The translations under genes and the position numbers were made by a program. A DNA stretch of 64,000 nt from Nodosilinea sp. E11 (lineage in GTDB: Bacteria > Cyanobacteriota > Cyanobacteriia > Phormidesmidales > Phormidesmidaceae). The notes below the pieces were generated by a model. That model had not been told where the DNA came from. It made no database searches and saw nothing but the letters and a program-made list of their open reading frames with translations. Of this stretch, positions 8,042-17,580 are shown piece by piece. The stretch is from NCBI RefSeq assembly GCF_032813545.1, contig NZ_CP136520.1:490001-554000 (forward strand), given 5' to 3'. Within the stretch, counting starts at the first letter, position 1. Each line of letters opens with the position of its first letter.

Positions 8042-9193
8042 TTAGACGGTCACCGACTTAGCCCCCACGGGTTCCGCCAGGGCAGCGGCGCGAAAAGAGT
8101 CAACGGAGACTAAACGGCTGGCAGCAGCATCCCAAAGAATGAACCTTGCACAGTTGGGCATATCCACCAGACGGAGCGTTTTAACCTGCGTCAGGAGGTG
8201 ACTATTTTTGTGGTAGCAGGCCTTGATGTAATAGTTAGGAATTCTCTCTGAGAGATGGTGAATGTTGTGATAGCCAATATCTGCGGTAAACCAGTTTAGA
8301 ACAGGTGGCAGTTGAAGATACGTGCTGCCTTCAACGGCCCCCAAAACATAGTCCCAGGTTTCAGTTTTATGGGCATAGGCATCTTCAAAAATATGCTGAA
8401 CAAAAAAGATCCAAATGAAAATAGTGGCAGAGAGCGTTAGGACAATGGAATATAGGCCCAAAAAGAGCCCAAACCCTAGCCAATATCCCAACATCAGGCA
8501 ACCCCCAATGACGCAGACATTGTTCAGCAGCAAATCCCAAAATTCTGCGGCTGACAGCCAGTGTCGCGATCGATGCTTGGCGACAATGTCTGACCAGCTA
8601 AGGTCAGGGTTTTGCCGCCAGGTCGTCCAGGCATAGCTCACAAATTCATAGATGCCAGCCACCAGGGTGAGTCTCGGCTTAATGGCCAGATAGAAAAACC
8701 CTCCAGGAATAGCCATGAGGGGCTGCCGTAGCCTTTCATAGAGCTTTTGGTCTGATGGGCTGAGCTTAGAAAACTCATCAGTAGAGAGAAAATCGGCAAC
8801 GCCCCGATATCGCTCCCAGTCTCCATTCGTTTTGTGATGATAGGCGTGATCCCTAGACCAACCGTACTGGGGAATAGCGTTGATTAGGCCCAGCATAAAA
8901 CCAACAATTCGGTTGGCTCGTTTTGACCGAAAGAGCGAGTAGTGGCCGCAGTCGTGCATCAGCGAAAAGCTGCGGAGGGCAAAAAGCACAATTAAACCCA
9001 CAATCGGCGGCAGCAACCACAGAGAAATGGAGGCTGCTTTGATGGCTAATACCCACAGAACCAGATAAGGAACTAGGGTATTGAGAATTTGCCAGGTTGC
9101 CAGCCAGTCATTGCTCTCCATGTAGGGCTTGAGGATAAAATCAGATTTTTTGATTTGGGTTTTCATTAGGTAAAATTCTGCTATGGATGGCAT
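8042..9193 (-). CDS. Membrane fatty acid desaturase
   Basis: 383 residues, the usual size for cyanobacterial acyl-lipid desaturases. The three histidine boxes for the di-iron centre are visible: HDCGH at 80-84, HAYHH at 116-120 and HNIHH near 307. Four or so hydrophobic spans lie around residues 38-75, 95-110 and 225-265. The family introduces double bonds in membrane acyl chains; the box spacing resembles the omega-6/DesA-like and beta-carotene-ketolase-like groups, and position specificity cannot be read from sequence. An alternative start is ATG 9166. The gene stands alone, divergent from the nickel-type importer. Confidence 0.85.
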   Translation of the reverse strand: MPSIAEFYLMKTQIKKSDFILKPYMESNDWLATWQILNTLVPYLVLWVLAIKAASISLWLLPPIVGLIVLFALRSFSLMHDCGHYSLFRSKRANRIVGFMLGLINAIPQYGWSRDHAYHHKTNGDWERYRGVADFLSTDEFSKLSPSDQKLYERLRQPLMAIPGGFFYLAIKPRLTLVAGIYEFVSYAWTTWRQNPDLSWSDIVAKHRSRHWLSAAEFWDLLLNNVCVIGGCLMLGYWLGFGLFLGLYSIVLTLSATIFIWIFFVQHIFEDAYAHKTETWDYVLGAVEGSTYLQLPPVLNWFTADIGYHNIHHLSERIPNYYIKACYHKNSHLLTQVKTLRLVDMPNCARFILWDAAASRLVSVDSFRAAALAEPVGAKSVTV

Positions 9194-9787
9194 TTTTGTT
9201 GGGCATCTAAATACCTGTCCCTAAGTAAATCTCCAGGAACCCCGGTCAGCGAGCCGCTAGAGGGTATCTGCGATCGCCGATGAGAGATTGCAGCAGTATC
9301 TTGCTGCGTGAGGTACAGTTCGATGCTTAGAAATTAGTGGTTTTGCGGCGAGCCACGTACCCGACTAACTTCAAAAATGCTGTAGATCGCCTTGAAAGCG
9401 CTTAGCTTTGACGTGCTATGCCTCTGCAATGGAGAACTCCTCCCGTTTTGGGGCCTGTTTTTGAAAAAGACAAGCATGGCTGTAGGAAGGTGTGATTGGC
9501 AAGTTTGTGGGGTTAGGCGATAGGGCATAGTCATCCGATTCTAACAGCAAGATCGAGTTGGTTTCTGGGTGCTGGCGATCTGCAGCCTTGCAAGGATAGG
9601 GTGACCGAAACGACCCAGCCGGGTACCGGGTCGGCCCCACGGGTAAACGGGGGGTAAACAGCTCCGGCAAGAGCCAATTGCGGTGGCGGCTATCCCTCTC
9701 CCCCGCATTGCTCTGATTCCAAGACAAGTGGTAGGCTCCGGGTCTCAAAGTGCCAGTAAAGCACTTGCACCGAGTGGATCTTGAACC
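9194..9787. other. Divergent intergenic region with GC-rich potential leader
   Basis: 594 bp with no convincing gene. From about 9590 to 9785 the plus strand is rich in short complementary segments (GACCCAGCCGGGTACCGGGTC at 9615-9635, AGCTCCGGCAAGAGCC near 9660, AAGTGCCAGTAAAGCACTT at 9749-9767) just before the binding-protein start, so a structured 5' leader is plausible. I looked for cobalamin, NiCo and molybdenum-cofactor riboswitch cores and did not find them, so no family is assigned. Confidence 0.35.
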
Positions 9788-11428
9788 ATGATGAATCGAA
9801 GACTGAGCCTGTCAAGGCTATCCTTAGGAGCCGTCTTGCTGGGTCAGATGTTAGTCGGGTGCGGCTCTGGCTCTCAGGAATCCGCTGAGGTTTCAAACAC
9901 TGCCGGGCGATCGCAGACCGGCTCAGCCGAGCAAATTGTGCTGACCATTGGCGGCGAAAGCGACGAGGGCTATGACCCGACCTTGGGCTGGGGCCGCTAC
10001 GGGTCGCCCCTATTTCAGAGCACGCTGCTGAGACGCGACGAAAACCTCGACATTGTCAATGACCTGGCGACCGACTACACCGTCAGCGAGGATCGGTTGA
10101 CCTGGACAGTGACAATTCGCGATGACGTGGTGTTTTCTGATGGCGAACCGCTGACTGCCGCCGATGTCGCCTATACCTTTAACAAAGCCGCCGAAAGCGG
10201 CGGTCTGACCGATGTGACCATGCTAGAGGAGGCCGTTGCCACCGACGACACCACCGTTGAACTCCGGCTCAGGCAGCCCCAGAGCACCTTTGTGAATCGG
10301 CTGATTACCCTGGGCATTGTGCCCGAGCACGCCCACGGCCCCGACTACGCCCGCAACCCCATTGGGTCTGGCCCCTACCAACTAGTGCAGTGGAGTGAGG
10401 GGCAGCAGCTGATTGTTGAAGCCAACCCCAACTACTACGGCGATGCCCCAGGCATTCAGCGGCTGGTGTTTTTGTTTGTGGAAGAAGATGGGGCCTTTGC
10501 GGCAGCGCGCTCGGGGCAGTCTCAGGTGGCAAGTGTGCCGCAGTCGCTAGCAGTGCAAAGCATTGAGGGCATGACCCTATACAACGTGACCAGCGTCGAT
10601 AACCGGGGGCTGATGTTTCCCTACGAACCGGCCACAGGCCGCACGACCCCCAACGGCGACCCGATTGGTAACGACGTCACCGCCGATCTGGCGATTCGGC
10701 AGGCGATAAACTTTGCCATTGACCGCCAGGCGCTGGTAGACGGCGTGCTAGAAGGCTACGGCTCGCCCGCCTACGGACCGGTGAGCGGGCTGGCCTGGGA
10801 CGAACCCAAGGCCGCCATTAAGGATGGTGACCCAGACCGGGCCAAGGAGATTTTAGCGGCAGCGGGCTGGGCCGATAGCAATGGCGACGGTGTGCTAGAG
10901 AAAGAGGGGCTCAGAGCTGAGTTCACCATTCTCTACCCGGCCAACGACAGCACCCGGCAGGCCCTGGCCCTGTCTGCGGCAGAAATGATCAAGCCCATCG
11001 GCATTCAAGCCAATGTGGAGGGCAAGGGCTGGAGTGAAATTACCCCGGCGATGCACAGCAATGTGGTGTTGTTTGGCTGGGGCAGCCACGACCAGACCGA
11101 AATCTACAACCTCTACCACAGCCAATCTGCCCAGGGAGATTTTAACAACGCGGGGTACTACGCCAACTCGGTCATTGACAGCACCCTAGATTTGGCCATG
11201 GGCGCACCGACGGAGGCAGAGGCGATCGCATTTTGGCAAGCCGCTCAGTGGGATGGCAACCAGGGCTTTACAGCTCAGGGCGATGCCGCCTGGGCCTGGC
11301 TGGTCAACCTCGACCACACCTACTTCGTCAGCGATTGTCTAGATATTGGCCAACCCCAGGTTGAACCCCACGGCCACGGCTGGCCGATTACCGCCAACAT
11401 TGCCGAGTGGAGATGGACATGCAATTAA
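9788..11428 (+). CDS. nikA: Nickel/peptide-type ABC transporter substrate-binding lipoprotein (SBP family 5)
   Basis: 546 residues. A lipoprotein signal (LSLGAVLLGQMLVGCGSGS) is followed by the family-5 signature region around 90-125 (LTWTVTIRDDVVFSDGEPLT), then NPIGSGPYQLVQW and a C-terminal lobe with AINFAIDRQALVDG. This family binds Ni(II) chelates, peptides or opines. The complete five-gene layout behind it is that of NikABCDE or DppABCDF; nickel is favoured because of the permease and ATPase types, but the substrate is not proven. Two adjacent ATGs (9788, 9791) give the same signal peptide. Confidence 0.8.
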   Translation: MMNRRLSLSRLSLGAVLLGQMLVGCGSGSQESAEVSNTAGRSQTGSAEQIVLTIGGESDEGYDPTLGWGRYGSPLFQSTLLRRDENLDIVNDLATDYTVSEDRLTWTVTIRDDVVFSDGEPLTAADVAYTFNKAAESGGLTDVTMLEEAVATDDTTVELRLRQPQSTFVNRLITLGIVPEHAHGPDYARNPIGSGPYQLVQWSEGQQLIVEANPNYYGDAPGIQRLVFLFVEEDGAFAAARSGQSQVASVPQSLAVQSIEGMTLYNVTSVDNRGLMFPYEPATGRTTPNGDPIGNDVTADLAIRQAINFAIDRQALVDGVLEGYGSPAYGPVSGLAWDEPKAAIKDGDPDRAKEILAAAGWADSNGDGVLEKEGLRAEFTILYPANDSTRQALALSAAEMIKPIGIQANVEGKGWSEITPAMHSNVVLFGWGSHDQTEIYNLYHSQSAQGDFNNAGYYANSVIDSTLDLAMGAPTEAEAIAFWQAAQWDGNQGFTAQGDAAWAWLVNLDHTYFVSDCLDIGQPQVEPHGHGWPITANIAEWRWTCN

Positions 11429-12414
11429 GAGCCATTTTGCTCTTCGCTCTGCAAAAGTTACTGCGGCTGGGGCTGCTGCTGCTGGCGGTGGCGGTGTTTA
11501 CCTTTGTGCTGCTCAGCCTGTCGCCCATCGACCCCCTGCAAGCCTACATTGGGGCCGACATGATGCAAATTAGCCCCGAGCAGCGCGAGCTGATCGCTGA
11601 GCGCTGGGGGCTAGACCAGCCGATGATCGTGCGGTTTTGGGACTGGCTGGGGCAGCTGATGCAGGGCAACTGGGGCACCTCGCTGGTGTTTAATCAGCCG
11701 GTGGCCACCGTGATTGCTACCCGGTTTCAGGCGTCGTTGCAGATGCTGGCGATCGCCTGGTTGCTCTCGGGCCTGTTAGGGCTAGGCATGGGTATTTTAG
11801 CCGGGGCGCTAGCGGGGAGTTGGTGCGATCGCGCCATTCGCCTCTATGCCTACACCCTGGCCTCGGCCCCCACCTTTTGGGTAGCGCTGCTGCTGCTGAT
11901 TACCTTCTCGGTATCGCTCAGGCTGACCCCGATCTGCTGCGCCGCCCCCCCCGGTGTGCTGGCCGCAGACATTACCCTCGGGCAGCACTTGCACCATCTA
12001 CTGCTGCCCGCCATTACCCTCAGCATCATCGGCATTGCCAACATTGCTCTGCACACCCGACAAAAGCTGATTGACATCTTAAATAGTGACTACGTGCTGT
12101 TTGCCCGCGCCCAGGGCGAGAGCCTGGGGGGCATCATTCGCCACCACGGCCTCCGCAACATTATTCTGCCGGCGCTGACCCTGCAATTTGCCTCTTTGAG
12201 CGAACTGTTTGGCGGCTCGGTACTGGTGGAACAGGTGTTTGCCTACCCAGGGCTGGGGGCAGCAACGGTACAGGCGGCCCTGCGTAGCGATGTGCCGTTG
12301 CTGGTGGGCATTGTGTTCTTTAGTGCCCTGTTTGTCTACACCGGCAACACCCTGGCCGATCTGGCCTACCCCCTCGTCGATCCCCGTATTCGGCTAGGAG
12401 GTTGGCAATCATGA
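11419..12414 (+). CDS. nikB: Nickel/peptide-type ABC transporter permease, NikB-like
   Basis: 331 residues from ATG 11419, chosen because GGAG at 11409-11412 is six bases ahead; it overlaps the end of the binding-protein gene by ten bases. About six membrane spans. The binding-protein-dependent transport motif is visible near residues 215-250 (DYVLFARAQGESLGGIIRHH), which contacts the ATPases. First of two permeases of the importer; the next gene starts inside its stop (ATGA overlap). Confidence 0.85.
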   Translation: MQLRAILLFALQKLLRLGLLLLAVAVFTFVLLSLSPIDPLQAYIGADMMQISPEQRELIAERWGLDQPMIVRFWDWLGQLMQGNWGTSLVFNQPVATVIATRFQASLQMLAIAWLLSGLLGLGMGILAGALAGSWCDRAIRLYAYTLASAPTFWVALLLLITFSVSLRLTPICCAAPPGVLAADITLGQHLHHLLLPAITLSIIGIANIALHTRQKLIDILNSDYVLFARAQGESLGGIIRHHGLRNIILPALTLQFASLSELFGGSVLVEQVFAYPGLGAATVQAALRSDVPLLVGIVFFSALFVYTGNTLADLAYPLVDPRIRLGGWQS

Positions 12415-13271
12415 CTACTACAGCTCCGGTTTCAACCCCGGTTCTACGCTCCCAAGGCAGTCGGCGACAACGGACCCTCTGGGGCATTGCCCTCTGTGCC
12501 CTGGTGCTGCTGGCCATCATCGTCAGCCCCTGGGTAATCGGCGACAGTGGCCTCAGCCCGGTGCTGATTCAGCGCAACCAGCCGCCGTCTTTTGCTCATC
12601 CCTTCGGTACCGACTGGCTGGGTCGAGATATGCTCAGCCGTTCGCTCCACGGCATGTCGCTGAGTTTGCAGGTGGGCCTGCTGGCGGCGGGCATCAGCGC
12701 CCTGATTGGCACCGGTCTGGGCTTGGCGGCGGGCACCCTCGGCGGCTGGATCGATGCCGTCATCACCTGGATTGTCGATGTTTTCTTCAGCTTGCCCCAC
12801 CTGGTGCTGCTGATTTTGATCGCCTTTGCGGTGGGGGGCGGCACCCAGGGTGTGATTATCGCCGTGGCCCTGACCCACTGGACCAGCCTGGCGCGGGTGA
12901 TTCGCGCCGAAGTATTGCAGGTGACCAGTTCTGACTATGTGCACCTGTCTCGCCGCTTTGGCCAGTCGTCGCTGTGGATTGCCCGCCACCACATGGTGCC
13001 CCACGTGATCCCACAGCTGCTGGTGGGGCTAATTTTGCTGTTCCCCCACGCGATTTTGCACGAGGCAGCGCTGTCGTTTATTGGCATTGGCCTGTCGCCC
13101 CACATTCCGGCGATCGGCATTATTTTGGCCGAGTCAATGCGCCACCTCTCGACCGGCTACTGGTGGCTGGGGGTAATGCCGGGGCTGCTGCTATTGCTCT
13201 CGGTCAAAGCCTTCGACTGGCTGGGGGAAAATGTGCGATCGCTGCTCGATCCGAAGACGAGTCAGGGGTAG
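12411..13271 (+). CDS. nikC: Nickel/peptide-type ABC transporter permease, NikC-like
   Basis: 286 residues from ATG 12411, which has AGGAGG at 12396-12401 ahead of it and overlaps the preceding stop as ATGA. An N-terminal cytoplasmic arm, a first span, the HPFGTDWLGRDMLSRSLHG motif typical of DppC/NikC permeases near 65, and the coupling segment SSDYVHLSRRFGQSSLWI near 175-192 are all visible. It pairs with NikB to form the membrane channel. Confidence 0.86.
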   Translation: MTTTAPVSTPVLRSQGSRRQRTLWGIALCALVLLAIIVSPWVIGDSGLSPVLIQRNQPPSFAHPFGTDWLGRDMLSRSLHGMSLSLQVGLLAAGISALIGTGLGLAAGTLGGWIDAVITWIVDVFFSLPHLVLLILIAFAVGGGTQGVIIAVALTHWTSLARVIRAEVLQVTSSDYVHLSRRFGQSSLWIARHHMVPHVIPQLLVGLILLFPHAILHEAALSFIGIGLSPHIPAIGIILAESMRHLSTGYWWLGVMPGLLLLLSVKAFDWLGENVRSLLDPKTSQG

Positions 13272-13345
13272 CGAGAGAACCTGTGCTGCCGGATGCAACG
13301 CTCGTGGGCATTCCGGTTACCGGAAACGGTGCATCGTACCAAAGT

Positions 13346-13450
13346 TGCTGGTGGGCAATGCCCACCCTACGGCTGCTGATACCCGAAACCCATCCACTCC
13401 TTCACTCCTTCGCTTCTTCACTCCTTCACTCCTTCACTCCTTCACTCCCC
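13346..13450. repeat. Palindrome plus (CTTCACTC)n array before nikD
   Basis: The gap between the permease and the first ATPase holds one copy of the dispersed palindrome GGTGGGCAATGCCCACC (13353-13369) followed by an array of about eight CTTCACTC-like units that runs directly into the ATG at 13452. No ribosome-binding site is visible in the array. Confidence 0.85.
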
Positions 13451-13451
13451 C

Positions 13452-14381
13452 ATGCTCTCCATCGCCAACCTCAGCATCACCTTCACCCAGTACGACCAGG
13501 GGCTGCGCCGCAAGCAGTTGACGGTGATTACTGATCTAGATTTGACCGTAGAGGCCGGGGAAGTGGTGGCGGTGGTCGGGGCCAGCGGGTCGGGGAAGAG
13601 CCTCTTGGCCCATGCCCTACTGGGGATCTTGCCGGAGAACGCTCACCTGAGCGGGACGATGCAGTTTCAGGGGGCACCCCTGACCCCAGAGCGGTGTCGA
13701 GCGCTGCGGGGCAAGGCGATCGCGCTGGTGCCTCAGTCGGTGGGTTACTTAGACCCATTGATGACGGTGGGTCAGCAGGTGCAGCGGGTGGGGCGATTGA
13801 ATGGGCTGTCAGCAGGGGCGGCTCGGGTGGCGGTCGATCGCACCTTTGCCCGCTACGAGTTGCCCGCCACGACCCGGCAGCGCTACCCGTTTCAGCTATC
13901 GGGGGGAATGGCGCGGCGGGTGCTGGTCTCAACGGCGGTGGTGACCCAGGCCGACTTGGTAATTGCCGATGAGCCGACGCCAGGGCTGCACCCTGATGTG
14001 GTGACCGAGACCCTCAACCACCTGCGGGAACTGGCCCAGGGTGGGCGGGGAGTGATTTTGATTACCCACGATATTGAAGCAGCGCTTCAGGTGGCCGATC
14101 GGGTGGCGGTGTTCTATGCGGGCACTACGGTGGAGATTGCGGCGGCTAAAGACTTCGCTACCGGCAATCTGCGCCACCCTTATACTCAGGCGCTATGGCG
14201 ATCGCTACCGCAGAACGAGTTTGTGCCGGTGCCAGGAAATCAGCCAAGTCCAGAGCAGTTGCCCGGGGGGTGTCTGTTTAGCGATCGCTGCCCCTGGGTC
14301 ACCGCTGAGTGCAGGCAGGATCGTCCTGCATCACGATTAGTCCGTCAAGGTTGGGTGAGGTGTATTCATGCTGAAGGGTAA
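13452..14381 (+). CDS. nikD: Nickel/peptide-type ABC transporter ATPase, NikD/DppD-like
   Basis: 309 residues. Walker A GASGSGKS near 43, signature LSGGMARR near 154 and Walker B VIADEPTPGLHP near 172. The C-terminus carries the cysteine-rich oligopeptide-transporter segment GGCLFSDRCPWVTAEC seen in DppD/OppD-type ATPases. The start ATG follows a CTTCACTC array without a Shine-Dalgarno motif. It powers the importer together with the next gene, which overlaps its end by 14 bases. Confidence 0.86.
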   Translation: MLSIANLSITFTQYDQGLRRKQLTVITDLDLTVEAGEVVAVVGASGSGKSLLAHALLGILPENAHLSGTMQFQGAPLTPERCRALRGKAIALVPQSVGYLDPLMTVGQQVQRVGRLNGLSAGAARVAVDRTFARYELPATTRQRYPFQLSGGMARRVLVSTAVVTQADLVIADEPTPGLHPDVVTETLNHLRELAQGGRGVILITHDIEAALQVADRVAVFYAGTTVEIAAAKDFATGNLRHPYTQALWRSLPQNEFVPVPGNQPSPEQLPGGCLFSDRCPWVTAECRQDRPASRLVRQGWVRCIHAEG

Positions 14382-15063
14382 TGGGCTTTGGTTTCGCTAC
14401 GGGGCTCATTTGCCCTGGGTGGTGCAAGATCGTTCGCTGTCGGTGGCCCCAGGGCAGGTCGTGGGGCTGATGGCCCCATCGGGCTACGGCAAAACCACCC
14501 TGGGCAAGCTGCTGGCAGGCTATTTGGCCCCCACACGCGGCCAGATCACCCTGGATGAACAGCCACTCCCCACCCGTGGCTATTGCCCGGTGCAGCTTGT
14601 TTTTCAGAACCCAGAACTGGCAGTGAACCCCCGCTGGCGCATCGATCGCATCTTGCGCGAAGGGCACCCGCCCCAGATGCACCACCTCGATGCCCTGGGC
14701 ATTCACCCCGGCTGGCTAACCCGCTACCCCCACGAGCTGAGCGGGGGAGAGTTGCAGCGAGTCGCGATCGCCCGGGTGCTCAACCGCCAGACCCGCTACC
14801 TGATTGCCGACGAAATGACGGCGATGCTAGACGCCAATACCCAGGCTTTGATCTGGCAGGTGATTCTAGAGTTTGCCCGCCAAAATCAGGTGGGGGTGAT
14901 CGCCATTAGCCACGACAAACCCCTACTAGAGCGGTTGTGCCACGGCGATCAAAGCACTCAAGTAGACCGTGGCCCCGCCAAGCCGGGCTTAAATCATCGC
15001 ATTCTAGACCTGGCTGGCGACCCGGTCCAAACCCATGACACTAGCCTGGAAAGGGTGCTTTAA
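14368..15063 (+). CDS. nikE: Nickel/peptide-type ABC transporter ATPase, NikE-like
   Basis: 231 residues, shorter than the 250-330 usual for NikE/DppF because the C-terminal oligopeptide segment is lacking. Walker A APSGYGKTT, signature LSGGELQR and Walker B YLIADEMTAMLD are all present; the Walker B glutamate is in the expected place, while the usual D-loop proline/threonine pair is replaced by Met-Thr. It overlaps nikD by 14 bases, indicating translational coupling. Confidence 0.82.
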   Translation: MLKGNGLWFRYGAHLPWVVQDRSLSVAPGQVVGLMAPSGYGKTTLGKLLAGYLAPTRGQITLDEQPLPTRGYCPVQLVFQNPELAVNPRWRIDRILREGHPPQMHHLDALGIHPGWLTRYPHELSGGELQRVAIARVLNRQTRYLIADEMTAMLDANTQALIWQVILEFARQNQVGVIAISHDKPLLERLCHGDQSTQVDRGPAKPGLNHRILDLAGDPVQTHDTSLERVL

Positions 15064-15535
15064 CCGTTGGCCTTACCCCACCTCTTTATGCCGAGGGTCG
15101 GTGAATCACCACCCTCGGCTGAGAAAGCCTGGCGCAGATTCTTGGAAGGCTGCCATAAAAAACACTTATCCCTCTGGCGCGATCACCACCCCTCAACCCG
15201 TAAATCTACATATAGACTTAATAATATCGCTCAAGGCAAAAGCATAGACTTCTATCTTTTGCTCGCCATCAATGGCAGGCTTGAGCGATCAGTCTCTCTC
15301 CTTGAGACAGGCTCTATTACAGGTGATGCTAAATTCTACTTGGCTACCCCCAAGTCCACTGGGCGAACGGCGGTAAGGCCTCTGGCCAGGCTATGCCAAC
15401 GCCCCTACAGGTTGACCGGTTGGGTATCGGGGGTATGGAACTCGGATTCGGGATGAATTGCTAACAGGTGTTTTCGTAGCGGCGGGCTCTGGCCTGCCAC
15501 CATCACACACATTCGATCAGCATGGAGCGGACACC
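15064..15535. other. Intergenic region after nikE
   Basis: About 470 bp. A hairpin at 15090-15119 (GCCGAGGGT, 12-base loop, ACCCTCGGC) is the likely end of the nik transcript, although no T run follows. Reading frames in the rest have no recognisable domain and atypical composition for this genome; I see no gene here. Confidence 0.4.
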
Positions 15536-15781
15536 ATGAACAAGTTTGACTCAACTCAATTGCAAACCAGATTTAACAACACCAGCGAAGGCTGGTTAGT
15601 GCAGGTCTATAGCGGCGATCGCCGCCTGCTCTGCGTGCTGGAGCCGTCCCACGCCTGGACTTTTTTGTTGGGCTGTGGGTTCGGGCTCCTGTTGGCGGTG
15701 GGGTGGTTTAACCTCGCCACTGCCAGTGCGTCCACAACCCATGTACCGGCGTCAACGCCTGCCGAGATGTGGATTGATTAG
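15536..15781 (+). CDS. Small single-span membrane protein, unknown
   Basis: 81 residues from ATG 15536. Residues 1-40 are polar (QTRFNNTSEGWLVQVYSGDR), 41-65 form one hydrophobic span (WTFLLGCGFGLLLAVGWFNL), and the short tail is Ser/Thr/Ala rich. I do not recognise the family. It stands alone between the nik operon and sbtA. Composition is like its neighbours and the frame is clean, so it is probably a real small protein. Confidence 0.5.
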   Translation: MNKFDSTQLQTRFNNTSEGWLVQVYSGDRRLLCVLEPSHAWTFLLGCGFGLLLAVGWFNLATASASTTHVPASTPAEMWID

Positions 15782-16330
15782 TTCTCAATTGGTGACGCTG
15801 CTGACTTGACGCATGAATTTGGGTAGGAGCAAACGGCCGTTTGCTCCTACGGCGATCCTCCCATTACCCAATACACACAAACCCTGGATCGGCCTCCGAT
15901 TGTCCAGGGACAAGCGGTTGCGGATGCGATTGGGGCCAACGACAGGTGCATTGAGGAAACTCTGCGATCGCGATTTACATTAGCCATGTCTATGCCGAAA
16001 TTGCTCATTAAAAAGAAAAACTTATGACATGGATTTGACATTGCATTGGAAATCCATGTTGCAGAGCGAAAAATCCTAAAATTTTCAGGATAGACTTAAG
16101 CACATAGAGATTCGGTTACTGATAGAAAGGGGTCTATGAAGGGTGGTGCAGGCCAGCGACACCCTCAAGCTCCATTCGGTCAGCGGTAATCTCTAGGCAC
16201 CCTGTCGACAGGTTCTCCCGTAACACCTGTGCTGTGGGGATGAAGCGCTACATCCCCACTTTCTCCAACTTTTTAAAGCTCACCTATCCCAGTAATCACC
16301 CCTTGTTAGAGGGGGCGGAAGGAGGTATTC
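15782..16330. other. Upstream region of sbtA
   Basis: 549 bp holding a perfect 28-bp palindrome at 15823-15850 (half-site GTAGGAGCAAACGG) and an AT-rich stretch at about 15990-16110 suitable for a promoter. sbtA is known in cyanobacteria to be induced by low inorganic carbon; I could not identify a specific CmpR or NdhR site by eye. A GGAGG at 16321-16325 serves the sbtA GTG start. Confidence 0.45.
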
Positions 16331-17533
16331 GTGGATTTCTTGTCTGATTTTTTAGCGAGATTTGGGGCGCAGTTGCAGTCGCCGACGCTCGGCTTTTTGA
16401 TTGGCGGTATCGTCATTGCCGCTCTCGGTAGCGAACTGGCCATTCCCGATGCAATCTATAAGTTCATCGTTTTCATGCTGCTGATCAAAGTCGGTCTGAC
16501 CGGCGGCATGGCCATTCGCAATGCTAGCCTGGCGGAAATGCTGCTGCCCGCGCTGTTCGCCATGGTGACGGGAATCGTGATCGTGCTAATTGGGCGCTAC
16601 GTGTTTGCCAAACTGCCGGGCATCCGAGTCGTGGATGCCGTTGCGACCGGAGGCTTGTTCGGTGCCGTGAGTGGTTCTACCATGGTCGCCGGCATCACGG
16701 TACTGGAAGGGCAAGGCCTCGAATACGAAGCCTGGGCCGGTGCCCTCTATCCTTTCATGGACATTCCGGCGCTGGTGACGGCGATCGTCGTAGCCAGCAT
16801 CTATACCAGCCGGCAGAAGCGCGAAAAGTATCTCAAAAACGAGAAATATCTCGGCAAAGAGGAGTATATCGGGATGCAGCCGGTTGCCGCAGGCGGGGCT
16901 GCCATCGACCAACCGGTTGCCGCCGGTGGGTATTCCACCAGCGATCAACGCAGTTCTGGCGGGTACTCAGGCGAGTCGGGCGGTAGCTCAGGCGGGTATG
17001 CCAAGGGGCCAGGCGGTGCCTCTAGTAACCGAGTCAAAATTTGGCCCATCGTGAAGGAAAGCCTCCAGGGATCTGCCCTGTCGGCACTGCTGCTCGGTCT
17101 CGCCCTCGGCATTCTCACCCGGCCTGAAAGTGTCTACGAGAGCTTCTACGATCCCCTCTTCCGTGGTCTGCTTTCGATTCTGATGCTGATCATGGGTATG
17201 GAGGCCTGGGCAAGGGCCAACGAGCTGCGCAAGGTAGCTCAGTGGTACGCCCTCTACGCCTTTGTGGCACCCTTTCTGCATGGGTTTATTGCCTTCGGTC
17301 TTGGCATGGTTGCCCACTATGCAACGGGGTTCAGTGCTGGCGGCGTCGCACTCTTGGCCATCATTGCTGCCTCCAGTTCAGACATCTCAGGGCCGCCCAC
17401 CCTGCGGGCTGGCATCCCGTCGGCTAATCCATCCGCCTACATCGGTGCGTCTACGGCCATTGGCACACCCGTTGCGATCGCCCTCTGCATACCGCTCTTC
17501 GTTGGGCTGGCCCAGGCCATGACAGGTGGCTAA
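16331..17533 (+). CDS. sbtA: Sodium-dependent bicarbonate transporter SbtA
   Basis: 400 residues from a GTG start with GGAGG at 16321-16325. The sequence opens MDFLSDFLARFGAQLQSPTL and continues GFLIGGIVIAALGSELAIPD, which is characteristic of SbtA, a high-affinity Na+/HCO3- symporter of the cyanobacterial plasma membrane with ten spans in two inverted halves. The cytoplasmic loop between the halves (about residues 160-235) is here Gly/Ser-rich (GGYSGESGGSSGGYAKG). Followed by sbtB, its regulator. Confidence 0.95.
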   Translation: MDFLSDFLARFGAQLQSPTLGFLIGGIVIAALGSELAIPDAIYKFIVFMLLIKVGLTGGMAIRNASLAEMLLPALFAMVTGIVIVLIGRYVFAKLPGIRVVDAVATGGLFGAVSGSTMVAGITVLEGQGLEYEAWAGALYPFMDIPALVTAIVVASIYTSRQKREKYLKNEKYLGKEEYIGMQPVAAGGAAIDQPVAAGGYSTSDQRSSGGYSGESGGSSGGYAKGPGGASSNRVKIWPIVKESLQGSALSALLLGLALGILTRPESVYESFYDPLFRGLLSILMLIMGMEAWARANELRKVAQWYALYAFVAPFLHGFIAFGLGMVAHYATGFSAGGVALLAIIAASSSDISGPPTLRAGIPSANPSAYIGASTAIGTPVAIALCIPLFVGLAQAMTGG

Positions 17534-17580
17534 GTCCAAACGGCTTCGGTCTGCCGGTGCTCTCCTAACCCGGCAAACAC

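Noticed and set aside
9590..9787. Cobalamin or NiCo riboswitch before the nickel-type importer
   Set aside because: The conserved B12 box and the GCCACTG core are absent, and the NiCo four-way-junction consensus was not found by eye. Only a generic structured leader is claimed.
12444..13004. 186-codon minus-strand frame inside nikC
   Set aside because: Antisense to a well-conserved permease, rich in Gln/His/Arg, no recognisable family.
15067..15456. 129-codon frame after nikE
   Set aside because: Starts three bases behind the nikE stop, but the peptide has no domain and changes composition along its length; it overlaps a hairpin that is a more likely transcript end.
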